Assembly (NCBI GenBank): GCA_910587305.1
Contig: CAJUKV010000004.1
Coordinates: 63,220-127,219, forward strand
Source of the DNA: an uncultured Lachnospiraceae bacterium
Lineage (GTDB): Bacteria; Bacillota; Clostridia; Lachnospirales; Lachnospiraceae
Reading direction: 5' to 3'
Length of the DNA stretch: 64,000 nt
Part shown: positions 7,733-15,941 of the stretch, piece after piece
How the letters are laid out: every line of letters begins with the position of its first letter
Position numbering within the stretch: position 1 is the first letter of the stretch
Made by a program: the position numbers and the translations under genes
Notes under the pieces: generated by a model
Database searches by the model: none
Seen by the model: only the letters and a program-made list of their open reading frames with translations
What the model was told of the DNA's origin: nothing

Positions 7733-8927
7733 AATGACAACGCCCCTTGTGGAGATGGACGGAGACGAGATGACCAGAATACTCTGGCAGATGATTAAGG
7801 ACGAACTGCTGCTGCCTTATATTGATTTGAAGACAGAGTACTATGACCTTGGGCTTGAGCACAGAAATGAAACGGATGATCAGGTGACGGTGGACAGCGC
7901 CAGGGCTACGCAAAAGTATGGAGTGGCGGTAAAATGCGCCACAATCACGCCCAATGCCGCCCGCATGACAGAATACAACTTGAAGGAAATGTGGAAGAGT
8001 CCCAATGGCACCATCCGTGCTATTTTGGACGGAACGGTGTTCCGCGCGCCTATTTTGATAAAAGGGATTGTCCCTTATGTAAAGAACTGGACAAAACCAA
8101 TCACCATTGCCCGTCATGCCTACGGGGATGTGTATAAGAATACGGAGATTAAGGTTCCCGGCAAGGGAAAAGCCGAGCTGGTATTTACCGCCGAGGATGG
8201 CACCGAGATAAGGGAGCTGATTCATGAGTTTGACGGCGCAGGGATACTGCAGGGCATCCACAATACGGAAAAATCTATTTCAAGCTTCGCAAGGGCCTGC
8301 TTTAATTATGCCATTGATACAAAACAGGATTTGTGGTTTGCTACGAAAGATACGATTTCCAAAAAGTATGACCATACCTTTAAAGATATTTTCCAGGAAA
8401 TATATGACGCCGAGTATAAAGATAAATTTGAAAAGCTTGGCATCGAGTATTTTTATACTCTGATTGACGACGCGGTTGCCCGTGTAATCCGCTCCGAGGG
8501 CGGCTTTATATGGGCCTGCAAGAATTATGACGGGGATGTCATGTCCGATATGGTGGCTACCGCTTATGGGGATCTTTCCATGATGACCTCCGTTCTGGTA
8601 TCCCCCAGCGGCGTGTATGAATATGAGGCGGCCCATGGGACCGTGCAGCGTCACTACTATAAGCATTTAAAGGGTGAGGAAACCTCAACCAATTCCATCG
8701 CGACTATTTTTGCCTGGACAGGCGCCCTTCGCAAGCGCGGAGAGTTAGACAATATATCGGAACTTATGGCTTTTGCCGATAAGCTGGAAAAAGCCTGCAT
8801 CAAGACGGTGGAGGATGGAAAGATGACAAAAAGCCTGTCCCTGATTTCCACCTGCGAAAACCCTGTGATTTTAAACAGCCTGGATTTTATTCGCGCGATT
8901 AGAAAGACCTTTGATGCATTGGCTTAG
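7719..8927 (+). CDS. icd: NADP-dependent isocitrate dehydrogenase
   Basis: 402 residues of the homodimeric, eukaryote-like isocitrate dehydrogenase group: VEMDGDEMTRILW near the N-terminus, KCATITPNAARM, WKSPNGTIRAILDGTVFR (substrate loop), FIWACKNYDGDVMSD (metal/cofactor region) and AAHGTVQRHY. It converts isocitrate to 2-oxoglutarate, making NADPH. The start at 7719 was chosen because GGAGG (7709-7713) precedes it at good distance; an in-frame ATG 12 bp earlier would put that site inside the gene. It overlaps the GntR gene by 14 bp, suggesting translational coupling. No aconitase gene lies in the window, so the middle step must be encoded elsewhere. Confidence 0.95.
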   Translation: MEKIRMTTPLVEMDGDEMTRILWQMIKDELLLPYIDLKTEYYDLGLEHRNETDDQVTVDSARATQKYGVAVKCATITPNAARMTEYNLKEMWKSPNGTIRAILDGTVFRAPILIKGIVPYVKNWTKPITIARHAYGDVYKNTEIKVPGKGKAELVFTAEDGTEIRELIHEFDGAGILQGIHNTEKSISSFARACFNYAIDTKQDLWFATKDTISKKYDHTFKDIFQEIYDAEYKDKFEKLGIEYFYTLIDDAVARVIRSEGGFIWACKNYDGDVMSDMVATAYGDLSMMTSVLVSPSGVYEYEAAHGTVQRHYYKHLKGEETSTNSIATIFAWTGALRKRGELDNISELMAFADKLEKACIKTVEDGKMTKSLSLISTCENPVILNSLDFIRAIRKTFDALA

Positions 8928-9020
8928 ACGGATGTAAGACAATCAAATTTTAAGAGACTGTGAAAAAGGTCTGTAAATGTGGCCCTTCTGTGGCGATGAA
9001 GGGCGAAAAGCAGGAAAAAG

Positions 9021-9067
9021 AAGCTGTGGATTTTGCCTGATATTGGCAGAACCACAGCTTGTTTTTT
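9021..9067 (+). terminator. Terminator after icd
   Basis: Perfect 9-bp stem AAGCTGTGG / CCACAGCTT with an inner GCC/GGC pairing, followed by G and six T. It lies between the convergent icd and ABC-F genes; the remaining gap 8928-9159 shows no gene. Confidence 0.8.
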
Positions 9068-9159
9068 AGAAAAAACTGTAAAAGCAGCGCGCGGGCATGT
9101 ACCTTGGACAGGGAAAAAATCTTCCCCGAGGGATAGCATAAGTTGTTTTGTCAGTCTCT

Positions 9160-11070
9160 TTAAGCTTCCAATTCCTCCCATTTTTCATACAGTTTAGAAA
9201 GCTTTGCCGTAATTTCTTCCTGTTCTTTTGTCAGCTCTTGTAAGCGGGCCACGTTTGTAGCCACCTCGGGAAGACTCATAGTGGCTTCAAGCTCTGAAAG
9301 CTTTTGCTCTAAGTCTTCGATAGCCTCCTCACATTTTTTCAGGTCGTTTTCCTTTTTTCGGGCTTTTGCCTGCAGTTCCTTTTGGGCCTGCCAGCTTAGC
9401 TTATTTTCAGAAGGCGCGTCTTCTCTTTGAGCGGAGGCGTCGTCAGAGATAGCGGATTTGGCAAGGGAATCCTTTTTTTCCAGATAATAATCATAATTAC
9501 CCAGATACCCGGTGAGAGCGCCGCCCTCAAGGTCTAAAATACGGCTGGCCGTCCGGTTGATAAAATAACGGTCATGAGATACATAAAGTAAGGTCCCCTC
9601 GTAGGAATTTAAAGCATCCTCCAAAATTTCCTTGGAGGTAATGTCAAGATGGTTGGTCGGTTCATCCAGGATCAGGAAATTGGATTCGGAGAGCATCAGC
9701 TTGGCTAAGGAAAGGCGTCCGCGTTCGCCGCCGCTTAAATCTTTCACCTGCTTATAGACATCATCCCCCGTAAAAAGAAAAGCGGCCAGAGTATTCCTGA
9801 TTTCCGTATTGTTCAAATAAGGATAGGCGTCGGAAATTTCCTCAAACAAAGTTTTTTCCATATGCAGTACGTGGTGCTCCTGATCGTAATAGCCAATCTG
9901 CACATTGCTGCCTAAGGTGATGGTTCCTTTGTCGGCCGTCAGCAGGCCGTTAATGATTTTAAGGATGGTGGTTTTACCAGTACCGTTGTCTCCGATAATT
10001 GCAACATGTTCCCCCCGCTTGATGTCCATTTCAAGCCCGGTAAAAAGTGTCTGCCTGCCGAAGGATTTGGCGAGGTCTTCTATGTGCAGCACATCCTTTC
10101 CGCTGGTGATTCTGGGGGACAGGGTCATATGAATGTCCGTGCGCGCCTGAGTGGGCTTATCTAACACATCCATTTTCGCTAACATCTTCTCACGGCTCTC
10201 AGCCCGCTTTATGGACTTCTCACGGTTAAAGGATTTTAATTTTTCAATAACCGCTTCCTGATGTTTTATTTCCTGCTGCTGCTTTAAATAGGCATGGAGG
10301 GCGGCCGAGCGGAGCTGTTCTTTTTTGACGGCATAATCCGAATAGTTTCCTATAAAAGAGGTCGCTTTTGTCTGGTCAATTTCAATGATTTTTCCGGCAA
10401 TCCGGTCGAGGAAATACCGGTCATGGGATACAATTAAGACAGCGCCCTTGTAATTAAGCAGGTAGGTTTCCAGCCACGTGATAGAATGTAAATCCAAATG
10501 GTTGGTAGGCTCATCTAATAGAATAAGGTCGGGGCTAAGGAGAAGAAGACGCCCTAAAGCCACGCGCGTTTTCTGCCCTCCGGACAGAGTGCATACTTTT
10601 TTGGAAAACTCCTCTTCGGCAAAGCCCAATCCCTTTAAAATGCCCGTAACCTCACTTTGACAGGCATAGCCGTTGGCAAGCTCGAAAGCATGGGTTAAAC
10701 GGGTATACGCCTCCATAAGACTTTCCAGCTCTCTGCCGGTTACCTGCTTCATGTCGTGCTCCATCTGTCGGATTTTCTGCTCCATGGCAATCACATCCGC
10801 TTTTACGGAGAGAAGCTCGTCATAAATGGTATTATCGCTGTCCACATCCTGATTTTGCGCCAGATATCCCAGCGTTTTGCCTTTTGAAAGAGTAGCGATA
10901 CCGGTATCCGCCGGCTGTTCCCCTACGATAATGCGCAGCAAAGTGGTTTTCCCGGCGCCATTAATTCCCACGATGGCAGCCTTCTCATGATCCTCAATAT
11001 GAAAAGAAACATTACAAAGCACAGGCTCGTCATTAAAAGCCTTTGATATATTCTGACAAGATAAAATCAT
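9160..11070 (-). CDS. ABC-F family ATPase (ribosome-associated type)
   Basis: 636 residues with two ABC ATPase domains and no membrane segment. First domain: Walker A GINGAGKTT (35-43), signature LSGGQ (162-166), Walker B with LLDEPTNHLDL. Second: GDNGTGKTT (360-368), LSGGE (445-449), LILDEPTNHLDI. A charged interdomain linker (about 245-320, the region that reaches the ribosome in this family) and a C-terminal coiled coil (about 555-636) complete the Uup/YdiF/YheS layout. ABC-F proteins act on translating ribosomes; some give antibiotic resistance, most are housekeeping. Nothing here marks it as a resistance determinant. A complex inverted repeat lies upstream (11162-11349) between it and divergent rex. 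Confidence 0.92.
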   Translation of the reverse strand: MILSCQNISKAFNDEPVLCNVSFHIEDHEKAAIVGINGAGKTTLLRIIVGEQPADTGIATLSKGKTLGYLAQNQDVDSDNTIYDELLSVKADVIAMEQKIRQMEHDMKQVTGRELESLMEAYTRLTHAFELANGYACQSEVTGILKGLGFAEEEFSKKVCTLSGGQKTRVALGRLLLLSPDLILLDEPTNHLDLHSITWLETYLLNYKGAVLIVSHDRYFLDRIAGKIIEIDQTKATSFIGNYSDYAVKKEQLRSAALHAYLKQQQEIKHQEAVIEKLKSFNREKSIKRAESREKMLAKMDVLDKPTQARTDIHMTLSPRITSGKDVLHIEDLAKSFGRQTLFTGLEMDIKRGEHVAIIGDNGTGKTTILKIINGLLTADKGTITLGSNVQIGYYDQEHHVLHMEKTLFEEISDAYPYLNNTEIRNTLAAFLFTGDDVYKQVKDLSGGERGRLSLAKLMLSESNFLILDEPTNHLDITSKEILEDALNSYEGTLLYVSHDRYFINRTASRILDLEGGALTGYLGNYDYYLEKKDSLAKSAISDDASAQREDAPSENKLSWQAQKELQAKARKKENDLKKCEEAIEDLEQKLSELEATMSLPEVATNVARLQELTKEQEEITAKLSKLYEKWEELEA

Positions 11071-11161
11071 AATTACACGTCCTTAAAAAATGATACATGA
11101 ATACTCTATATTCTAAAATTTAAGATTATCGTTAATTTTTTACAGGATAGCCAGAAAAGTA

Positions 11162-11349
11162 GCTCGGAGTGAATAGAAATTCAACGAGGAACCTACCAAA
11201 CGCTGTCACGCTTTGCGAGCCAGCTTATTGGCTATAAAAACGCCAGCGCTTGGTGCGGTTTTTTCGAACCTGGCGTCTGCTGCGTTTTTATAGAGCGAAA
11301 GCGCGGTGACGACTGAATTTCTATGGCCCCAAGCCTATTGGCTCCGAGC
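11162..11349. repeat. Large imperfect inverted repeat in the ABC-F/rex intergenic region
   Basis: Nested matching arms across 188 bp: GCTCGGAG (11162) with CTCCGAGC (11342); ATAGAAATTCA (11173) with TGAATTTCTAT (11314); GTCACGCTTT (11205) with AAAGC-gcg-GTGAC (11298-11310); TATAAAAACGC (11233) with GCGTTTTTATA (11282). It holds no plausible gene. It could fold as one long hairpin, be a MITE-like insertion, or form a leader on the minus strand for the ABC-F gene. The 461-bp gap 11071-11531 otherwise contains the rex promoter and operator. Confidence 0.8.
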
Positions 11350-11407
11350 GGCCGGTTAGCCAACACACAAAAAATAACAATATCAGTTTACAGTTGATAA
11401 AAGGGAA

Positions 11408-11423
11408 TGTCAATCAATTGACA
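11408..11423 (+). promoter_or_regulatory. Rex-type operator overlapping the rex promoter
   Basis: TGTCAA-tcaa-TTGACA, a perfect inverted repeat with the same spacing as the known Rex site pattern TGTnAA-N4-TTnACA. It covers the -35 box of rex, which suggests autorepression relieved by a high NADH/NAD ratio. Confidence 0.65.
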
Positions 11424-11446
11424 ATATTTTACCAGTGATATATATT
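11418..11446 (+). promoter_or_regulatory. rex promoter
   Basis: TTGACA (11418-11423), 17 bp, TATATT (11441-11446); 86 bp before the GTG start. Confidence 0.7.
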
Positions 11447-11531
11447 ATTTTATAAGGCTGATTATTTTAGCACAAGGACAACTCGCAAAGCGTGTTGGAC
11501 AATATTTTGCTTTCTAACGGAGGAGTGTTCG

Positions 11532-12206
11532 GTGGATAACAAGGAAATTTCACAGGCCGTAATCGGACGTCTGCCAAGATATTTCAGATTTTTGGGGGAG
11601 CTTAAGGACGAAGGGGTCGAGAGGATATCTTCCCAGGAGCTAAGTGACATTATGAATGTGACTGCTTCCCAAATACGTCAGGATTTCAATAATTTTGGGG
11701 GTTTTGGGCAACAGGGCTATGGCTATAATGTTGAATATCTTTATGAAGAAATCGGCAGGATTTTAGGTCTTGATAAAACCCATAACCTGATTATTATAGG
11801 GGCGGGAAACCTTGGTCAGGCGCTGGCAAATTACACAAATTTTGAGAGGAGAGGATTTCTCTTTAAAGGAATTTTTGACTGTAATCCGTCGCTTCACGGG
11901 AAGAGAATCCGCAATATGAAAATAATGCCCATGGAGCAGCTGGAGGATTTCGTTAAGGCAAATGAAATCGATATGGCGGTTCTCACAATTCCAAAGGCGA
12001 GCGCAGTTAAGGTGGCCGGGCGGCTGTCCGGGACAGGAATCAGGGGAATCTGGAATTTTGCCCATGTGGATTTGAACGTACCGGACGGGATTCAGGTGGA
12101 AAACGTGCACCTGTCGGACAGCCTTATGAAGCTGGCCTACAATATTAACAGATTTGACAATGAAACGCTGTCATGTTTTGACAGCGGGTTTATAGATGAA
12201 AAATAA
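11532..12206 (+). CDS. rex: Redox-sensing transcriptional repressor Rex
   Basis: 224 residues: an N-terminal winged helix (SQAVIGRLPRYFRFL; ISSQELSDIMNVTASQIRQD; FGGFGQQGYGYNV, the characteristic Rex segment) and a Rossmann domain with IIGAGNLGQAL (Gly90, Gly92, Gly95) that binds NAD(H). Rex represses fermentation genes at low NADH/NAD. Start is GTG with GGAGG (11519-11523) upstream. It heads a run of genes including a coiled-coil protein, nnrD and alr. A Rex-type operator sits on its own promoter. Confidence 0.96.
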   Translation: MDNKEISQAVIGRLPRYFRFLGELKDEGVERISSQELSDIMNVTASQIRQDFNNFGGFGQQGYGYNVEYLYEEIGRILGLDKTHNLIIIGAGNLGQALANYTNFERRGFLFKGIFDCNPSLHGKRIRNMKIMPMEQLEDFVKANEIDMAVLTIPKASAVKVAGRLSGTGIRGIWNFAHVDLNVPDGIQVENVHLSDSLMKLAYNINRFDNETLSCFDSGFIDEK

Positions 12207-12236
12207 AAGGGATTTTGAGACTATGGAGGTGAGGAA

Positions 12237-12851
12237 ATGTCTGAGTTAGACAGCAAGTTTAAAAACGCTCTGGCAGGGAAGAAAATACCTCCTCTTACGC
12301 TGGACAATAAGTGGCACAGACTGTTTACCCAAACGCAGCCGGATAAGCGCCTTCAGCGGTTGGAGAAGGAAATCGGGGAATTGCTGAAAAAGCAAAGCAA
12401 GGCGAATACCGAAATCAAAAAGATTAAAAGGCTGAAGAAAACCTTAATGCAGGAGATCATGGATAATGCGACGGCTTCTTCATCGGGCAATGAAAAGGCA
12501 ATCAAAAAGGCGGAGGATAACAAACGTCTTTTAGCGGAATGCAATGAGAAAATCACAGGCTATGAGGATGAGCTTTTTGAGGTTCCAAGGGAAATTGATA
12601 AGGCCAATAGAGAATTGATGCTGCTTACCATGCAGATTTGCTACGACAGGCTGAAAGAAAACGAGCGGGAGATTGCGGAGCTTTCGGAATGGATCAGGCA
12701 GGTCAGGGAAGAACTGAAAGAAAAGGTGATCCGCAAAGAGGAAATGGAGGATACGAACCACGAGCTTTACTCCTACATGCATGATATTTTTGGAGCGGAA
12801 GTGATTGATATCTTTGACATGAAATATTACAATAATGAGTCGGGAAAATAA
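12237..12851 (+). CDS. Coiled-coil protein of unknown function
   Basis: 204 residues, highly charged, with long heptad-like helices (about 38-75 and 95-175; for example RLEKEIGELLKKQSKAN) and no membrane segment or signal peptide. Excellent ribosome site GGAGGTGAGG just before the ATG. It lies between rex and nnrD, whose start is separated from it only by two repeat copies; the first copy begins at its stop codon. I do not recognise a functional family. Cytosolic structural or scaffolding roles would fit the shape, but this is only a guess. Confidence 0.75.
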   Translation: MSELDSKFKNALAGKKIPPLTLDNKWHRLFTQTQPDKRLQRLEKEIGELLKKQSKANTEIKKIKRLKKTLMQEIMDNATASSSGNEKAIKKAEDNKRLLAECNEKITGYEDELFEVPREIDKANRELMLLTMQICYDRLKENEREIAELSEWIRQVREELKEKVIRKEEMEDTNHELYSYMHDIFGAEVIDIFDMKYYNNESGK

Positions 12852-13002
12852 GTTTGGAAGTAACCTTCCAAACTTTTTATTGGTGGCAGTATCGCAAGCA
12901 AAGCTTGCGATATGCAGAGGGTATAAGTTTGGAAGTAACCTTCCAAACTCTTTATCGGTGGCAGTACCGCAAGCTGCGCTTGCGGTATGCGGGGGTATAA
13001 AA
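12849..13002 (+). repeat. Family-1 palindromic repeat, two tandem 75-bp copies before nnrD
   Basis: Copies begin at 12852 and 12927, period exactly 75 bp. Each has a hairpin GTTTGGAAG-taac-CTTCCAAAC, a spacer TTTAT(T/C)GGTGGCAGTA, a second hairpin CGCAAGC-nnn-GCTTGCG, and ends GGGTATAA; the final G run (GGGGG, 12991-12995) is the ribosome site of nnrD. The pair fills the whole interval from the stop codon of the coiled-coil gene to the start of nnrD. Because 75 is divisible by 3 the repeats are also open in the nnrD frame, so an automatic call would add a false 56-residue extension. Confidence 0.88.
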
Positions 13003-14535
13003 ATGAGATATATTTTAAAAGCATATGAAATGAAATTGTATGACAGGGATACCAGTGAAAGGATTGGTATCCCTTCTATGGTATTGATGGAGAGAGCGGC
13101 CCTTGGCGTGGTGGAGAGCTTAAGGGAACAGGGGCGTATGCCGCAGAGGGTGCTGGTGGCGGCAGGGATGGGAAACAATGGGGGAGACGGCCTGGCTGTT
13201 GGAAGGCTTCTTGCAAAGGAAGGAGCGTCGGTAACCTTTTATATGGCGGGAAATCCGGATAAAATGACGGAGGAAACAAGGCGTCAGGTTTCTATTTTAA
13301 AGAATTTAGGGTTTTCCATACAGAGCAAATTAGAATCGTCGGAATATGATATGGTAGTGGATGCGCTTTTTGGAATAGGCTTATCAAGAAACGTGGAGGG
13401 AGAGTATCTTGCGCTGATAAGGGAAATCAATGCGTTTAGGAAAAAGGGAGCCTTTGTCGTATCGCTGGATATCCCCTCCGGCGTCTGTGCGGATACGGGC
13501 AGGATTTTGGGAGAGGCGGTTAAGGCGCATCTTACGGTGACCTTTGGCTATGCGAAAAGGGGCCATTTTCTGTACCCCGGCAGGGAATATACAGGGAAAC
13601 TAAAAGTAAAGGATATTGGCATCACGGATAAATCTTTTGAAAAGGGAAGACCGGGCGCTTTTGGCTATGAGAAAGAAGATTTGCCGGGGCTTCTTCCTAA
13701 ACGAAGTCCATGGGGAAACAAGGGCACATTTGGGAAAGCGCTGCTTGTGGCAGGCAGTTATGACATGTGTGGCGCCTGTATTTTATGCGGAAAAAGCATT
13801 TTGAGGGCGGGGGCGGGCATGGTGAAAATCATAACTCCGGCCTGCAACCGTATCATTTTGCAGGAGGCTTTTCCGGAGGCAATGTTGTACACCTTTGAAG
13901 AGGCGCCCGACAGGGAGAAGGTGAAAGACGCCCTTGACTGGGCGGATGTGGTGGTAGCGGGGCCGGGACTTGGAACAGGCAATACCGCCAAAGAGCTGAT
14001 GGAATACTTGTTGGAGGATAAGAGGCATCCCATGGTGATAGATGCCGACGGTCTGAATCTGATTGCCGCCCATCAGGGGCTTTTTCATCTGGCGAAAGAG
14101 CGGGAGGAGAGGGGACTGGTGATTACGCCCCATCCGGGGGAGCTTATACGCCTTATGAAGACGGATAAAGAGGAATATGAGCGTAACAGGGAGCAGCTTA
14201 TTTCTGAGCTTGCAAACCGGCTGCATTGTGTGGTGGCGGCAAAGGATGCCGCGACCTTTGTGGCGGAAAATGGCAGGGATGAGGTTTATCTCAATACCTC
14301 GGGAAACGACGGTATGGCCACGGCAGGCAGCGGGGATGTGCTTGCAGGCATTATCGGAGGGCTTCTTGCTCAGGGGATGGACTGCTTTTCGGGCACCTGC
14401 CTCGGGGTGTACCTGCATGGACTTGCAGGGGAAAAAGCGTCCGCAAAAAAAGGACATTACGGCATGACCGCGTCGGATCTTGTGGAGGAGCTTTCCTTTG
14501 TGACGGCGTTTGAGCAGGGCAAAGAAAAATTCTAA
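13003..14535 (+). CDS. nnrD: Bifunctional NAD(P)HX epimerase/dehydratase
   Basis: 510 residues, two domains. The N-terminal YjeF_N epimerase part (about 1-215) shows AAGMGNNGGDGLAVGRLL and LDIPSGVCADTG; the C-terminal YjeF_C kinase-like dehydratase part (about 225-510) shows WGNKGTFGKALLVAGSYDM, ITPHPGELIRLM and AGSGDVLAGIIGGLLAQG. It repairs hydrated NADH and NADPH using ATP or ADP. Start 13003 was preferred over an upstream in-frame ATG because the extra residues are translated repeat DNA and the family begins at about MRYILKAYEMK. Neighbours rex (NADH sensor) and alr are common partners in Firmicutes. Confidence 0.95.
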   Translation: MRYILKAYEMKLYDRDTSERIGIPSMVLMERAALGVVESLREQGRMPQRVLVAAGMGNNGGDGLAVGRLLAKEGASVTFYMAGNPDKMTEETRRQVSILKNLGFSIQSKLESSEYDMVVDALFGIGLSRNVEGEYLALIREINAFRKKGAFVVSLDIPSGVCADTGRILGEAVKAHLTVTFGYAKRGHFLYPGREYTGKLKVKDIGITDKSFEKGRPGAFGYEKEDLPGLLPKRSPWGNKGTFGKALLVAGSYDMCGACILCGKSILRAGAGMVKIITPACNRIILQEAFPEAMLYTFEEAPDREKVKDALDWADVVVAGPGLGTGNTAKELMEYLLEDKRHPMVIDADGLNLIAAHQGLFHLAKEREERGLVITPHPGELIRLMKTDKEEYERNREQLISELANRLHCVVAAKDAATFVAENGRDEVYLNTSGNDGMATAGSGDVLAGIIGGLLAQGMDCFSGTCLGVYLHGLAGEKASAKKGHYGMTASDLVEELSFVTAFEQGKEKF

Positions 14536-14564
14536 GGCGGGAAGGGGTTTTTTGCAGGCTAACG

Positions 14565-14594
14565 AATTTGTGCCCCGGCCCAAAGTTGAGGGCT
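14565..14594 (+). repeat. Family-3 30-bp repeat before alr
   Basis: AATTTGTGCCCCGG followed by CCCAAAGTTGAGGGCT. A nearly identical block (about 27 of 30 bases) lies at 20238-20267 before ftsK. Contains GCCC/GGGC arms that could pair. Confidence 0.7.
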
Positions 14595-14611
14595 GCCGGC
14601 AGGAATGGGGG

Positions 14612-15811
14612 ATGAAAATGACAGACAGATTTCGGAGAATTTACGCAAAAATTGATTTGGATGCGATTCGGAAAAATGTGGAGAATATGAAAGCAAAGCT
14701 TGTGCCGGGAACCGGAATGATGGCGGTTATCAAAGCGGACGGCTATGGCCACGGGGCTGCGCCCATTGCCGGAGAGTTAGAGCCTTTGCCGGAAATATGG
14801 GGCTTTGGGGTCGCCACGGCCGAGGAGGCGTTTGCGCTTCGCGAAGCGGGAATCAAAAAGCCCATTTTGGTGCTGGGCTATACCTTTCCCCACAGTTATG
14901 AGAGGATGATACGGGAGGAAGTCCGGTTTACCGTGTTCCGTAATGATACCCTTTTGCAGCTTTCCCAAATCGGCGGGGAGCTGGCAGGGAAAGGCGTTTT
15001 TCAAAAAGCCATGGTACATATTAAAGTGGATACGGGTATGAGCCGCATTGGAGTGGGCGCGGACGGAGGGGGACTTGATTTTGTCAGGAAAGCTCTGGAG
15101 ACAGATGGGATTTCGGTGGAGGGTATTTTTACCCATATGGCAAGGGCGGACGAAGAGGATAAGTCGTCGGCGAAAAAGCAGATTGCCCTTTTTGACGATT
15201 TCCTGGGGCGTATAGAGAAAGAAACAGGCCATAAAATACCGGTCAGGCACTGCGCCAACAGCGCCGGGATTTTTGAGCTGCCGGAGGCCGGTTTTGATTT
15301 GGTAAGGGCCGGTATCGCCCTTTACGGACTATGGCCCTCACAGGAGATGAGCCGGGAAACCATGCATCTTACGCCCGCACTCTCTTTTTACAGCACCATT
15401 GTGTACGTAAAGGAAATCGAGGCAGGTACGCCCGTAAGCTATGGGGGAACCTTTGTGGCTCCAAAAAGGATGCGGGTTGCAACCGTACCGGTGGGCTATG
15501 GGGATGGATACCCAAGAAGCCTTTCCGGAAAGGGGTTTGTTTTAGTGTGTGGAAAAAAGGCGCCCATTTTGGGAAGGGTATGCATGGATCAGTTCATGAT
15601 TGACGTGACGGAAATTTTAGAAGCCCGCGAGGGAGAGCAGGTGACGCTCATCGGCAGGGATGGCGGGGAGCAGATAACCATGGAGCTTTTAGGAGATATG
15701 TCCGGCAGATTCAACTATGAATTTGCCTGCGATTTGGGAAAGCGCGTGCCGAGAATTTATATAAAAGAAGGAAAAGTCTGCAGTATCAGCGACGGTTGTC
15801 AGTATTTTTAG
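14612..15811 (+). CDS. alr: Alanine racemase
   Basis: 399 residues, fold-type III PLP enzyme. The PLP lysine is Lys41 in MAVIKADGYGHGA; the catalytic tyrosine is Tyr277 in GTPVSYGGTF; VGYGDGYPR and GRVCMDQFMIDV follow. It supplies D-alanine for peptidoglycan. An ATG six bases later (MTDRF) is an equally possible start, with GGGGG before it; AGGA precedes 14612. A longer in-frame reading back to 14510 would run through repeat sequence and nnrD and is rejected. Downstream lies mazF, the same order as alr-ndoA in Bacillus but without the antitoxin gene between. Confidence 0.95.
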   Translation: MKMTDRFRRIYAKIDLDAIRKNVENMKAKLVPGTGMMAVIKADGYGHGAAPIAGELEPLPEIWGFGVATAEEAFALREAGIKKPILVLGYTFPHSYERMIREEVRFTVFRNDTLLQLSQIGGELAGKGVFQKAMVHIKVDTGMSRIGVGADGGGLDFVRKALETDGISVEGIFTHMARADEEDKSSAKKQIALFDDFLGRIEKETGHKIPVRHCANSAGIFELPEAGFDLVRAGIALYGLWPSQEMSRETMHLTPALSFYSTIVYVKEIEAGTPVSYGGTFVAPKRMRVATVPVGYGDGYPRSLSGKGFVLVCGKKAPILGRVCMDQFMIDVTEILEAREGEQVTLIGRDGGEQITMELLGDMSGRFNYEFACDLGKRVPRIYIKEGKVCSISDGCQYF

Positions 15812-15818
15812 CCACCGT

Positions 15819-15848
15819 TTGAATACCTTCTGACAATACGGTTATACT
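15819..15848 (+). promoter_or_regulatory. Probable mazF promoter
   Basis: TTGAAT, 18 bp, TATACT, about 94 bp before the mazF start. Confidence 0.5.
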
Positions 15849-15868
15849 ATTTGATGGAAACAAACAAT

Positions 15869-15893
15869 GGATGCCTGGCTTTGCCAGCCATCC
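15869..15893 (+). repeat. Hairpin in mazF leader
   Basis: GGATG-c-CTGGC, loop TTT, GCCAG-c-CATCC: two 5-bp blocks with one mismatch. It has no T run, so it looks like a leader hairpin and not a terminator. Confidence 0.6.
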
Positions 15894-15941
15894 TTATGTT
15901 AACAAAAAAATATCCTATTGGTAAGAAGGGTGTGTGAAAAG

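Noticed and set aside
12835..13002. N-terminal extension of nnrD
   Set aside because: Those codons are two in-frame 75-bp repeat copies; family alignment and ribosome site place the start at 13003.
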